From positions 54,227,689-54,291,688 of the forward strand of contig OZ023211.1 in assembly GCA_963995525.1 (NCBI GenBank): 64,000 nucleotides of DNA, written 5' to 3'. The position numbers were made by a program, and so were the translations under genes. The notes under the pieces are model-generated. The model was not told where the DNA came from, searched no databases, and worked only from the letters and a program-made list of their open reading frames with translations. The stretch is from Escarpia spicata. Lineage: Eukaryota; Annelida; Polychaeta; Sabellida; Siboglinidae. Positions 25,501 through 40,500 of this stretch are shown in pieces; the first letter of the stretch is position 1; each line of letters opens with the position of its first letter.

Positions 25501-28500
25501 TGCATAAAGCATTTAGCAGTGTCTTTCCAAACAACCAGTCACCCATGGACAAGCACAGTGCCAACTATTCTTTACTTGCCTTATTGACTTGGCACATTGG
25601 AAGCACTGATAGAGAGATAAAAACATGGCTTCTCTTCCATTGGGGAGGGCATATAGAGTTGACCCATTGAAGCACTAGCTCTAGAAGGCTTCAGCAGTTG
25701 ACAAGTGTCAAGTAGGAGGCCAAGAACAAGTGATAGGCCTGTGGTCCAGTGCTACACACAATAGCTGTACTAACTATAATTTAGTTAAATAAGGCTGTGC
25801 ACTAACACTATCCTTTCACTGTGGAATTATTTTCTAGTAAGCTTGAGGGCAGCAAGGTGCTGAGAAGCCAATTGTGTGGTAATTATATCAATGTGGGATG
25901 ATCTGAGATATATCATTATTTTGAGCGAAACCAAAATCCATTGTAACTGACAATTATAATTGTAATTGAATATATTTTGGGACGATAATTACATTTGAAA
26001 TGCTAAATAATTGTAATTGAAACTGTAATTGAAAATTATCCAGTCATGTAATTGTAATTGATCAATGTAATTTAACCCAACCTTGCAAGAGACTGGTGAA
26101 GGTTTTGGATGGGAATGCGATTTCAAACAAATAAGTTTTTCAGATGATTTCAATGTGACAAGGAGCCGATTCCAAATTGTGGGTGCAGAGACAGAGAAAG
26201 CACGTTTGCCAACGTTAAAGACTAAGTGAAATGTTAAATGTCTTTGAAACTTTGTATACATAAACTTAATACTCTTGACAAGTAATGTGCCAAATATGAA
26301 GCCTGTTCATTCCAAACTCATGTCACTAAGCCCGCTAAAATATGGTCATTTGCGTGTCACAGCCTGTCAGATGTTGCTGACGTCACTACAGGTACTGCTG
26401 CTGAGCGCACCCTGTCCTTTACCACGGTGAGCAGCGGGGTGGCCTGTTATTTCAGACAGTACATGAAATTGCAATCGCGGAATTTAATATTTTTTGATAT
26501 AATCATAAAGATAATAATCTTATCTACAAGTTTGTCACTGAATGTACACAGGAACTGTGTTAACTTTTTGAGTTATTGCCATTTGAATGTCGTGAAAGCT
26601 CAACCTTGCATTATATCCGCTGCCGTTTATACATTGCAGTATTAAGCATTTGCGATGTTCAAAAGGCAATAACTCAAAAACTAAAAACAAATCTTGGGTA
26701 CATCCAGCAACAAATGTGTAGATAAGATTATTATGTTCACTGTGATATAAAAAATATTAAATCCCATTGCAAGTTTGAGCATTTGCCATGTTCAAATGGC
26801 AAAAACTTAAAAAGTAAACAAAATTCCTGTGTGCATCCAGTGACACATTTGTGATATAAAAAAATATTAAATTCTACAACTAAAATTTTTGGTACGGCAT
26901 GAAACACCAACCCGCCTAGATGCGCGCCATGCTAAATCCTAGCGGTGCTACCTGTGGTGACATCACAATGACCGATAAGTGTCTCAACAAACTGTGCAGA
27001 AAAAGTACAGAAAAGCATGACCAAAAGGGGCCTTGAAAAGGGTGATGATGGAGGGGTTAAAAAATTTGTTCAATATCAGGACATTAATTTTAGATTTTAT
27101 TCAATTGGGAATAAAATGGGTTCACTTCACTTAGTCTTTAAGTTTAGTCTTAGGAACAAAAATTTTCGTGAAAAAGATGGTCTCAAGATCTTGGGGATAT
27201 CTGGAAAATGCAGGAGATTAACCAATTATGGGTATACAAATCAATTTCTTCACATTGGCAATGCATCAAACCCGAGTCATTAACAAAATACAGTTAAAAA
27301 AGTTTCTTATAAATGTGATTGGCTACGGTTAATTTTTGGTTCTACCTCAAATATCTCCTCTTACTGTCGCATTCTACCTCAAGTCTCTCCACTTAACATC
27401 ATGTCTTACCTCAAGTCTCTCCATTTAACATTGTGTCATACCTCGAGTCTCTCCACTTAACATTGTGTCCTACCCCAAGTCTCTCCACTTAACATTGTGT
27501 CCTACTTCGAGTCTTTCCACTTAACATTGTGTCCTATCCCAAGTCTCTCCACTTAACATTGTGTCCTACTTCAAGTCTTTCCACTTAACATTGTGTCCTA
27601 CCCCAAGTCTCTCCACTTAACATTGTGTCCTACTTCAAGTCTTTCCACTTAACATTGTGTCCTACCCCAAGTCTCTCCACTCAACATTGTGTCCTACATC
27701 AAGTCTCTCCACTTAACACCATGTCCTACCTCAAGTCTCTCCACTCAACACCATATCCTACCTCAAGTCTCTCCACTTAACACCATGTCTTACCTCAAGT
27801 CTCTCCACTTAACACCATGTCTTACCTCGTCTCTCCACTTAACATCATATCCTACCTCAAGTCTCTCCACTTAACACCATGTCCTACCTCAAGTCTCTCC
27901 AGTTATCATCATGTCCTACCTCAAATCTCTCCACTTAACATCATGTCCTACCTCAAGTCTCTCCACTTAACACCGTGTCCTACTTCAAGTCTCTCCACTT
28001 AACATCATATCCTACCTCAAGTCTCTCCACTTAACACCATGTCCTACCTCAAGTCTCTCCACTTAACATCATGTCCTACCTCAAGTCTCTCCACTTAACA
28101 CCATGTCTTACCTCAAGTCTCTCCACTTAACACCATGTCTTACCTCAAGTCTCTCCACTTAACATCGTGTCCTACCTCAAGTCTCTCCAATTAACATTGT
28201 CTCCTACCTCAAGTCTCTCCACTTAACATCATGTCCTACATCAAGTCTCTCCACTTATCATTATGTCCTACCTCAAGTCTCTCCACTTATCATCATGTCC
28301 TACCTCAAGTCTCTCCACATAACACAATGTCCTACCTCAAGTCTCTCCACTTAACATCATGTCCTACCTCAAGTCTCTCCACTTAACATCATGTCCTACA
28401 TCAAGTCTCTCCACTTAACAACATGTCCTACCCGAAGTCTCTCCACTTAACACCATGTCCTACCTCAAGTCTCTCCACTTAACATCATGTCCTACCTCAA

Positions 28501-31500
28501 ATCTCTCCACTTAACACCATGTCCTACCTCAAGTCTCTCCACTTATCATGATGTCCTACCTCAAGTTTCTCCACTTAACATCATGTCCTATGTCAAGTCT
28601 CTCCACTTAACATCATGTCCTACCTTAAGTCTCTCCACTTAACACCGTGTCCTACCTCAAGTCTCTCCACTTATCATCATGTCCTACCTCAAATATCTCC
28701 ACTTAACACCATGTCCTACCTCAAGTCTCTCCACTTAACATCATGTCCTACCTCAAGTCTCTCCACTTAACATCATGTCCTACCTCAAGTCTCTCCACTT
28801 AACATCATGTCCTACATCAAATCTCTCCACTTAACATCATGTCCTACAACAAGTCTCTCCACTTAACATCATGTCCTACCTCAAGTCTCTCCACTTAACA
28901 TGATGCCCTACCTCAAGTCTCTCCACTTAACATGATGCCCTACCTCAAGTCTCTCCACTTAACATCATGTCCTACCTGAAGTCTCTCCACTTAACATCAT
29001 GTCCTACCTCAAGTATCTCCACTTAACATGATGTCCTACCTCAAGTCTCTCCACTTAACATGATGTCCTACCTCAAGTCTCTCCACTTAACATGATGTCC
29101 TACCTCAAGGCTCTCCACTTAACATGATGTCCTACTTCAAATCTCTCCACTTAACATGATGCCCTACCTCAAGTCTCTCCACTTAACATGATGTCCTACC
29201 TGAAGTCTCTCCACTTAACATGATGTCCTACCTCAAGTCTCTCCACTTAACATTGTGTCCTACCTCAAGTCTCTCCACTTAACATCATGTCCTACCTCAA
29301 GTCTCTCCACTTAACATCATGTACTACCTCAAGTGTCTCCACTTAACATCATGTCCTACCTCAAGTCTCTCCACTTAACATCATGTCCTACCTCAAGTCT
29401 CTCCACTTAACATCATGTCCTACCTCAAGTCTCTCCAGCTGTAGCACAAGAGAGTTCTTCTCTGTGCTCAGAGCCTCAAGCATTGTCTGCTTCTGAATGA
29501 GACTCTCCGTCAGCGAGTGAAGGCGATTCTCCAGCTCCACCTGGCTGCTGCTGCTCATACTTTTTGTGGTCAGCTGCAAAAAACAACCTCGGCTGTTCAT
29601 AAGTTGAATTTGTTTGAAAGGTGAATTTGACAAATGCCAGGAGTCATGTATTAAGCTAATCTGCATGCGGTGAAGTGAAATTTAATTAATATGAAATGGA
29701 GCAGTTTGGTAAAAAATGATAAGCTGAGTTCCATAAGACGAAACATTTCAGAAAAACCACACAAGTCAGACTGTGGAATGTCATTATGTATTTAGAAATA
29801 AAAATGCCATGTTCACACAGAAATGTTGCTTAACTTTAAGCCAGTTTATGATGTACAATTGTTCGCAATGTCACGCATCCTTTCTACCCTTGTATCCAGC
29901 TACTGTCAATTTATTACTGTGTTTTTAACTAACTGCCTTACACATGAAGTTAAACCGCATAGGTGCACAGGTTTACCTCTGTGTGAACACAGCATTAGAC
30001 TCGATATTCACAAGTGGATTGACAGACATACTTGGTTTCGGAGTCTTTCGATCTCTCCGTCGCGGTCCTGTAGTCGACCCTGCAGTGCTGTCTTCTGTTT
30101 GAGCAGCTCCTCGTGAGCGTAACGCAACTCCTGCAAGTCAACCAGAAAAACCTTAAAAAAGTAAAAGTATGTTCTTATATAGTGCCTCTTTACTCCATGG
30201 CAAACCTGTTCAAACTGTTTTTTTTTCTAAAATCATCTTGACGTCTGTGGTAATCATTCAACCAAGCTGAGAGTCCGATGTTCTATTCACTGTGCCAATG
30301 CACTTCATGCAAGTCAACCAAGAACTCTGTGTAATACTGTGTCCGAAATCAACTTCAGCCAAACTATATCATGTGACCACCTGTGTTGAACTACCCACAA
30401 ACATACAAGACCACAAAAAACAAACTTGCATTGATGTATCCAGTATGCCGCGGTTTGTCACAATCTAAATTTTGCGTGTGACGTCTGTCAAGCAATGCAT
30501 TTGCCACCAATGTTAATAACAGATTTATACGTAAATTACATCATCATTGCTGCGTCTCCATTGTCAAACATTCTCGCATGCAGTTTTCACTTTAATAAAT
30601 TTTCGTTTATGTTTTTATCATAAAAGATGGATAGGTCAATTATCCAGATTGTTACCATTGATAAATAAATAATAATTATAATAATTTTTTTTCTAAGTGG
30701 AAAATACAAACAAAGAAAACTACAAGCAGTATACAATAACCTAAACATTTACATATGGAAATTGAATAAGATTGAAGTATAGTACTTATTAATCACTTCC
30801 ACCAACACGATCACAAATTGTACAAGTACATTAAGCATTCATTAGAACATGGCAATATATCTTTATAAGACAATGTCATTCATACATAGACCAACACAAG
30901 CCCCCCACAAGCCCACAGACCTGTTTGTGTCGAGCGAGCTCCTGTTCTGCGTCCTCCCTCCTGTGTTTCTCCCCCGACAGTTGTTCCTCGAGGCCTCGAG
31001 TTTCCTCCTGGGCAGCGTCACTGTCCTGCTGTAGCTGGCTCTCCAGGTCCTAGAACATACACAGCCTGTCAGGACCAGGTCCTACATCAACACACACAGC
31101 CTGTCAGCACCAGGTCCTGCATCAACACACACGACCTGTCAGCACCAGGTCCTACATCAACACACACAGCCTGTCAGCACCAGGTCCTACATCAACACAC
31201 ACAGCCTGTCAGCACCAGGTCCTACATCAACACACAACCTGTCAGCACCAGGTCCTGCATCAACACACACAGCCTGTCAGCACCAGGTTCTGCACCAACA
31301 CACACAACCTGTCAGCACTAGGTCCTATGCCAATACACACAACCTGTCAGCACCAGGTCCTGCACCAACACACACAACCTATCAGCACTAGGTCCTATGC
31401 CAACACACACAACCTGTCAGCACCAGGTCCTGCACCAACACACACAACCTGTCAGCACTAGGTCCTATGCCAACACACACAACCTGTCAGCACCAGGTCC

Positions 31501-34500
31501 TACATCAACACACACAACCTGTCAGCACCAGGTCCTGCACCAACACACAGAACCTGTCAGCACTAGGTCCTATGCCAACACACAACCTATCAGCACCAGG
31601 TCCTGCACCAACACACAGAACCTGTCAGCACTAGGTCCTATGCCAACACACAACCTGTCAGCACCAGGTCCTACATCAACACACACAACCTGTCAGCATC
31701 AGGTCCTGCACCAACACACAGAACCTGTCAGCACAAGGTCCTGCACCAACACACAGAACCTGTCAGCACAAGGTCCTGCACCAACACACACAACCTGTCA
31801 GCACCAGGTCCTACATCAACACACACAACCTGTCAGCACCAGGTCCCGCACCAACACACACAACCTGTCAGCACCAGGTCTTGCACCAACACACACAACC
31901 TGTCAGCACTAGGTCCTATGCCAACACACAGAACCTGTCAGCACCAGGTCCTACATCAATACACAGAACCTGTCAGCACCAGGGCACTGTCTTTGATCTA
32001 CAGACGGGTTTAACTAGAAAATCTTAGTAGGTGACAGTGCAACGCCAGGGTAAATCAGCTAATTAAAAAGACAACCTTCCTTTACAACTTTATACTGGGA
32101 GACTTTATTACTTTTAATATTATTAATTTTTGGACTTGTATTGAATTGACGACCTGTTACTTGTATCTCATCTGATAAATGTAGGCCACATCCTATAATA
32201 CAAAAATGCCTTGCACCAAGCACTGTCTCCTGCACTCATAAGATGGTCACATTTAAGAAAACCATGAGTTGCTGACAAAACGAAACCATCAACATATACA
32301 GATATTATAAACCACTGTCACAGCAACAACTTGGTGACAACAAAGTCCTTTACTAGTAACAATAATGTCTTATATAGCATCGACATCCACCTAGACACGG
32401 AACTGTTTTGGCAGCAACATATGCAACACTCATTACTTTAAGAACATTGGCACTATGATTTCATGACAAATTTTCCATTTCCTTTTGTCGGAATTATTGC
32501 TTCCCCTGATATAAATACTTAATAAAAGGGTTTACAACTTTACTGACCTGTAGTTCGACTCGTAGGTTCTCGATCGTCATGCGACTTTGCTGTAGTTCGT
32601 CTCGGAGGATGTCACGCTCCTGTCTCATGTCATCAAGCTCAGCCGGTGACACGGCGACGTCGCTACCCCCTCCCGACACACCCTCCTTGAGACTCGCAAT
32701 CAACCGGTCCTTCGACTGAAGACACGACACGACAACACTTACAAGAGTGTGACATGTTGTGAAAGATGTAGGACTGTGTTACATGCTGTCAAGTGCTCAG
32801 ACAGGCCATAAAGCACACAAGAAATAGAGTTGGCAATGTCTGATATTTTTCCATGGCATACAGAAAGTGAAAGTAAGTCTTGTCAAATAGTAGATAAATT
32901 TAGAAACCATTTCCAACAATAAGTGTAAAGTAAGTGGAAATTAAAAATAAAACTAATCAGTGACTCCGGTGTATTAGTAATATTGTCTTCTAGTAAAACG
33001 ATTGTGCCATAAGTTCTAGTGGACATCTAACACTATGACAGAGGCAAGGCTTAACTTATATTAAATACTGTTTTTAAAACTGTACATGCTAATAATTATA
33101 GTTCACATTATATACTTTATTCAGTTTTAGAGAGTACTACAAGTTTATAAATTTATCTACATGTCAATAATCAAATTACTTACAAACTGGATGGTATTTC
33201 CTTTCACCTACCCGTATCCCGATAAACTACAAGACAGGTGATGGAACTCTGTGTCTGAACATGAAGTAGTGGGTGTGATATGTGAGTGTGGGATGATACC
33301 TGTAGGATCCTAGTCGCCTTCTCCTTGTAGTCCGTCAGTTCCTGGCGGGCTGCATCCGCATGTCCCTTACAGGATCGTAGTTGGGCACTCATTTCTGTGC
33401 AGCGACCTAAGGATATCACGCACAATAGAGGCAATGAAACTACATCCGCAAACACAAATGCTGTGTTTACTATGGGTGAACTTTAGTCAGTTTCATATCG
33501 TAAACATATATTAGCAACAAACTCCTATGTGTTAAAGATACATTGTCTGTTCGATGTAAATCAAAATCAACACGGTTGTTAGTGTGATTAGCTCAGTTAT
33601 TTCCGATTGAAGATGTGGAACTTGTAAATATTGGCACCTGTCAATTTAAATAAAAATGGCGTGTATGGAAAGCGATCACTCTTTAACCCTGTGACCAGCC
33701 AGGGCGAATTAATCGGCCGACGGTACCTACCTTTATAGTAACATTTTTAGTTTCCATGCTAGGTAACTGACACATGAACATTTGGTATCATTGGATAGCT
33801 GACAGATATTTCAAGTTAGTGTATATTTATTCATGAGCAGATTGATTGACAGCTAGTGACTGTCTAGCTGCACATGTGGTATCAATGGAAAGCTCTGTTA
33901 TTGGCCAATCTGCCAAAAATGACATTAGTTGGCTAAGCAAATTCAGCAAATCAGAACAAAGCATTTCAAACACCTCGACCCCCAGCCATCCGGAGTTGAA
34001 GTAAACAACAAAATGACGGACATCGTTGCAGAGAATTGTACACTTCAAAAGTTTACTTCGGATTATCTCAAGTTACTGCATCAATATTTTGACAAAATGC
34101 CTGATAGTATTCATGAGTAAGGTTATTATATTAGTGCAGGTAGATAGAATGACTTTGGATGCTTTTTTGAGATTGAACTTGGCAATGCGATGATTTTCCA
34201 GGCGAACCGCGGGTGTGCACCATTAGTGAAAGCGGCAGTGATCGGGCTGATAGAATCGGCCTATTTTAAATTGGAAAAAATCACAACAATAAAAGTTCTC
34301 AACGGATTTGATTAATTTTTATGTTATTTTCTAGCTAACAGGTATGGCTACTTTTGTCTCGCTTGATGTAGGGCATATATCCACTCAGTAATTTTCTGGT
34401 AGCAGGATAAAATGCTTATTTAAAAAAAATGTTGGACGAAGTTCAGATACTAATATCCCCACGATTATTTTATGTTGTGTATACTTTATCATTTTATTAT

Positions 34501-37500
34501 AAAAAGCATTCCTTTAACAATAAAATGATAGCTCAATCATATTTTTGTGATATGTAATAGCAAAGTTATGATTTGTACTGTAACAGTATGCTACAAAGAT
34601 TTTAGTTGGCCGGTCGCAGGGTTAACAGAGGTATGTTATACCATTGATATAAATTGTCGTACAAATTCATTTGTCGCTGTGGATGTGAAATTAACTTTGT
34701 TTTTGATTGCGTTATTGTGAGCACCATTTGTTGCCCTGCCTCCATAATCAGAAATGACTACTAGAGTTTCTTGTTTTTTTGCCTAAAATGCTACAGGCTT
34801 ATTAAATGCAATTTACATTAAACCTGTGTACTCTATTAAGAACAAAATAAATACTAACAAACCGAGGAACAGACATTTATGATACATGCACAGCATGAGT
34901 GGTGGCCCAATGTACAGGTTTAGTGTCCTATTAAACTGAAGTGAAGAATATTATTATCATAATAATCAGAGTAATAGACAAAATAATGGCGGCTACCAAA
35001 AATAACCTATTTCTAATCACCAAACCAGACTGTGAATCTGTCTTAATGCAGTGTATCCTGGGAATGCTGTTGACAAGATTTTTATGAAATGCATGTTGTC
35101 CATATTTCCGCCATCATACCTTTCTCTTCATTGGCCTTGCGTTGCGCTGCTGACAGGGCCTCAGCCATGGCATGCTTCTCTTGTTCTAGTCGACTCTGTC
35201 GCTCCTGTACTTCTTGCTGAAACATGAATATAACAGGTGTAAAAATGTGATTAAACATTTCTGTAAACATATTCATACTGATCAAAAACATATATCTAAA
35301 GGTTTGATCACATTAATACTAAACAGTTGGGAAAAAATTTAATTTAATTAAAAAGTTATAAAAAATTAACAATGTTCATTTAATAGTGCTACCTTTTAAT
35401 GTAACCTCCCTGTAAATGTATTTGATTATGTTACATTTTGATAGCCATCAACTGGCCAATTTAACATACCCTCAAGGGCTGGAATGGTAACACAAGATTT
35501 CACAGACATTCGTCACATCTGTTAAGTATTTGTATCAGCAAAACTCAACAAATTTCACTCAATACAAAGGGTGCATGCTCATAAGAACATGAAACGGTCA
35601 AGATTCCAGCCTCAAGCAGGAAACTTAACATGTCCCACTTTCATGGACTGCTCACAGCACTTTACGTTTTAGTCCCCACCAGACATGTTCACATGACTAT
35701 CATCTCTACTTATTTGGGAAGCATTCAGCCACACTGCAATTATTGCACTATGACTATTCATAAAGATATATCTATCTAGTAGTATCTACCTGTAGCCAGG
35801 TATTCGTTCATACAGGTGAGTGAACTAGAGCAATGTAGAATGAACAAACTTGCCCAAGGTTCAAAACAACAGCAAGAAGACCCAAACCCGGAATCTCTCG
35901 ATAAAAAGTCTGACAAACCTCAAATCGAGCACGAGACTGCTTCTCATGTTGAAGAAACATCTCCGCATCATTCAGTTTCTCCTTGATGGAGTCCAGGGCC
36001 TGACTCTGTACCCCACTCACAGATGTATGGTCCGACAGGATCCTGTCACATGACAATCATGTGATTAATAGTGTCACATGACATGTGATATTTAATATTT
36101 CTTCACACTGAATAATATATTTAATTAACTCAAGAGATTAATATCTGCAGATGTGATAGAAAAAAAATTATATGGATACATTTATAAAGTTGTGTACAAA
36201 GCAACTAAGAACAGTTTTATAACTGAAGTAGCATTGTAAAACAAATGAAATTATTATTTTATTGTTATTTCATAATACAGGTTTTTGTTTATTAATTTAT
36301 CAATTAAATTGCAATAGGCAGAACTTTAATACTGAAAATACTTAATGATTTGATACAGATAATACAGTGCTGTATGTCAGATATACCAATAATTTGGAAC
36401 AATCGCAGAAAACATGCATTGCATCGTGAATATTCAATTAACGCCCATCTAACATCTGATACGATCCCTTAACTGGAAAGAACCTTTAATCTATCGGGAA
36501 ATTAGAAAAAAATAAGTGTTACTTTTCTTCTGAGTGGTCATAAATGAATCCCCAAAATTTTACACCTGAGATACCAAGTGGCTATGAGGAAAAGCTGAAC
36601 ATACATGTATACATACATAGATACATACACAGATACATACATAGATACATACATACACACATACATAGATACATACATACATACATAGATACATACATAG
36701 ATACATACATAGATACATACATAGATACATACATAGATACATACATAGATACATACATAGATACATACATAGATACATACATACATACATAGATACATAG
36801 ATACATAGATACATAGATACATAGATACATACATACATAGATACATATATAGATACTTACATACATACATAGATACTTACATACATACATAGATACATAC
36901 ATAGATACATACATAGATACATACATAGATACATACATACATAGATACACACATACATACATAGATACTTATACATAGATACTTACATACATACATACAT
37001 AGATACATACATACATACATAAATACATACATACATACATAGATACATACATACAGTCGCGCCTCATTATAACGTGGTAGTCGGCGTTATAAACGGGGCG
37101 CATTATAAACGTGTCGCGATAACGCGTCCCCGTATCTGCCGTCAGCTGCTGCACGAAGAACGTCATCCAAGCCAGAGTGTGCACGTCATGCAGTCTATAC
37201 GCATTTTATGCAGCTTATGCTACCAGCCAACGTCACTGTGTATTCTGTTTAAATGTCATACACTGTTGAATGTTGAACTGAATAAAATTCATGAATTGTG
37301 TACCGGTACTAATGATTTGACAAATGCTGTGTTAGAGTTGATTAAGGATTTAAACCTATTAAGTACGCTCACAAATGGAGGGGAGGGGGGACTCCTCAGA
37401 TATTTTTTTATTGTAGACGACATATGGTGTATTTTGAGCAATATTAAATAGAAAATCTTAACATTTCCAATAGCAAAAGAAGCACACGGACTCACGCACA

Positions 37501-40500
37501 CATGGTCATAGTACTAACTCACTTGTTAATTATATTTTCTTGGCTGAACCCGAGTTGGCTGACGGGCAGCTGTCTCCTTGGCCAGCTTTGTCAAAACAGC
37601 CCGTTGATGGGCCATTCTAGCTTTCTTCATTGCCAGCTCAACTGCTTCCTTAGCTTTGTACTTGGTGGCTGCCTTCGTCTTTGATATGTTCAGCTCAATT
37701 TTCTTCTCCTCCTTCATCTTTCCTTCCTCGGCAAGATGGATGGAGTACATTTTGTGTGCACCCCTTGTGTTGTGAACGAGGCAACCAGTTCTGTTTGTGG
37801 AAGTCCTGTATAGCAGTCCCGTTGCTTGCCATGAGTGAGTACTTCACTGTCTGGATAGTGTTGAATGTACTAACATTCTTTCTGGCAGTGGCAGTATTCA
37901 TGATGCTAGACATGTGACTAAAACACCCTTCCACTTGAGGACCATGAAAGCAGCTCATCATTGCAGCCACCAGTTTTGACAAGGCTGGGAACTTGCCAGT
38001 AGAGAATATGGTAGCCCACCACGAGTCCAATCTGGAACTTGTGGGTGCGTGTGGAAGTGTGTTGTCTACATGGAATCTGCAAACTTCTATGTGATATGCC
38101 CTCTGTTCAGGTTCTAATAGAATATTGGTGACCAGTGTGGGCAGTGCCAGCGTGTGTACTTCAATGCCTCTGGTTCCCCTCTGACTGTAGCCTGTAGGAT
38201 TCAATCCGCGTAGTTGACATCGGCCTCGCACCACAAACAGTAGGCTTTCCCCGGTGCTGATAATTGATGATGAATATATCCAACATAGTGTTTCCAGCCG
38301 ATCTCTCCAGCCACACCCAATTCCACTTATTCTTGACACTTTTGTCAATGTCCTTCACGCAACATTTGTCTTGCCATACCACAAATTGTCGATTAGCCAT
38401 TGTGTTCGAAAATGATCGACATCTCCACAAAATACATCGTCGTTTCCTATTGGTCCACTGCTTTTGTGCGCGCACTTTGAAAGCGCTGAAGCGAACAGCC
38501 GCAGAACTAAGGGTTTTACTTCGTAGATTCATGGGTTCGGTTGGGTCGGTTCTGTCTCTAATCGCCAGGCAGCGTCATTAACACGTGGCGACACCCGGTG
38601 AATGGATGGTTAACTCAATCTGCAGATAGATCGTCAGTGAATTGTCCAGGATTTTATATGCCCTACTCCCCAACATTCATTTTTTTCTCCCCGGATTTAC
38701 ACGATTCACAAAAGTGATCTTTGGAGCAGTATAAAAACCGGAATTCCGGCAAAAACCGAATAACTTCACACAAAACAATTGACAGTTATTACTGTGTTAA
38801 TATAGTTTGCCTTAGCGCCCATTTTTCCCCTGGTGGCAGAAATTCAGGGTCCACGACCGACCGCGTTATAACCGAATTCGCGTTATAACGGGGCGCGTTA
38901 TAACGAGGCGTGACTGTACACAGATACATAGATACATACATAGATACTTATGCTAGTTTCACTACAGTTAGCTAATGTCATATTTTGTCACAATATATGA
39001 AAATCATATAACAAAAATATTAACAATACCCATAAAATTACTGTCCCCATAGAATTCAAAATTAACAACCATTGCCACAAATTTTCAAACTCTGTAAACA
39101 CATAATTAAAATCTGATCATTTATCACGGTAATCAAACTATATAACATCCCTTGAGGTTAAACCAGTACACGTACACCATCTGTTACCGTGACAACTCAC
39201 CTGTCCCTCTCGGCTTGAACAGAGTCGATCTGTGACTGCTTTGCGTGTAGTTTCTTGTCAACCTCGTCGAACCTCACTCTGAGTACGGCGAGTTGCGAGT
39301 CCTTCGCTCGGAGTGCCTCCTGCCAGTCAGTCTCCTTCGACTGGAGTTCTCTCACCACCTGGTCACTGCGAGACAACTGTGTCTGATGCAGCTCTGCCTG
39401 ACGCTGCATCTTCAACATTGCTGCCACGGGAACAGTTCTTGTGACAACTTCCATAAAGGGTTGGTGAATTATCTTATTTAAAAATGTAACTTACATTAAC
39501 TTATATAACTTTTATTACTAAATTACAATTGCTGTATATGTCCATGTGTGTACCACAAGTTTCTGTGTATAATATGCATTTTTCCCTTTGTTTTTTACTT
39601 AAAAGTCTGGGTGTATATTTCACGTGGGGCTAACGCTAAAGAAAATTGTCTTCAACTAGATATAAGTCAGAAATACGTGCTCCGTGATATGTAGCTTTTT
39701 AGGTAAAGCGAAGAAAACGTCACTACTCATTTTATACAATCTACCACGCACCGTAAGTGTCTTAAACAAGCGTTTCATAAAAGATAGTTTCGCGGTAACG
39801 CAGTTTGGCATGTACATCCTGGTGGAAACAATCTATGATAGTCTGCTAGGGATTCCGTGTAGTTTTACAAACACCCACTTGGGGTCATTCGTAGTCATAC
39901 AGGTATGCACCAAGTGGAAGAATGACTGCATAGATATGACTCACGAGGTGATATCGTCGTGTGCGATGTGCCGGTGGCAATGCCGTAAATTGCGAATGGG
40001 ACATTTTTATGATTCTGGCATGGATTCAAAGATCATCACCAAAAAAAATGTTGATGAAATGACAGTGGCCAACCCTGAGCCGCGCTTCGGCAAACTATCA
40101 GACGCGGGAAAATGATGGGTTGATACAAAAAGTTGGGATGCGTATTATACATGGTAATATAGGAATTATGTCAGAATTTTGCAAAAATCGGGGTGCATAT
40201 TATACATAGCGGCGTATTATATATGGAAACTTACGGTACCTATTTGACATTCATTTATAGTTGTTTTATGGTCTGACACTCCACATGAATTCCCCCAAGG
40301 GACAATAAAATTAATAAAGAAGTATTGTTATTGCCAACAAATTCAAATTAATTTAAATCATTAATAATAAAAATATATTTTATTTGCTGTAGCAACAGAT
40401 CCACAGTTATTTGTGGCACCTTACACTATGTTAGAGTTAGTAATCAGTAAACTAAAATACTAAGATGGTCATATAAATAAATGTTGTGCAATATAATACT

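Noticed and set aside
27365..29424. CRISPR-like array (regular 32-bp units)
   Set aside because: There is no repeat/spacer alternation; the whole unit repeats, in an animal intron, and it derives from the exon 10 donor. The same reasoning excludes the 48-bp array at 60920-64000.
31397..31912. 171-codon plus-strand ORF
   Set aside because: It is a translation of the 34-bp minisatellite; it lies antisense to GOLGA5 and has no non-repeat part.
36538..36962. Met/Tyr/Val/Cys-rich ORFs up to 126 codons
   Set aside because: Artefacts of the CATACATAGATA microsatellite.
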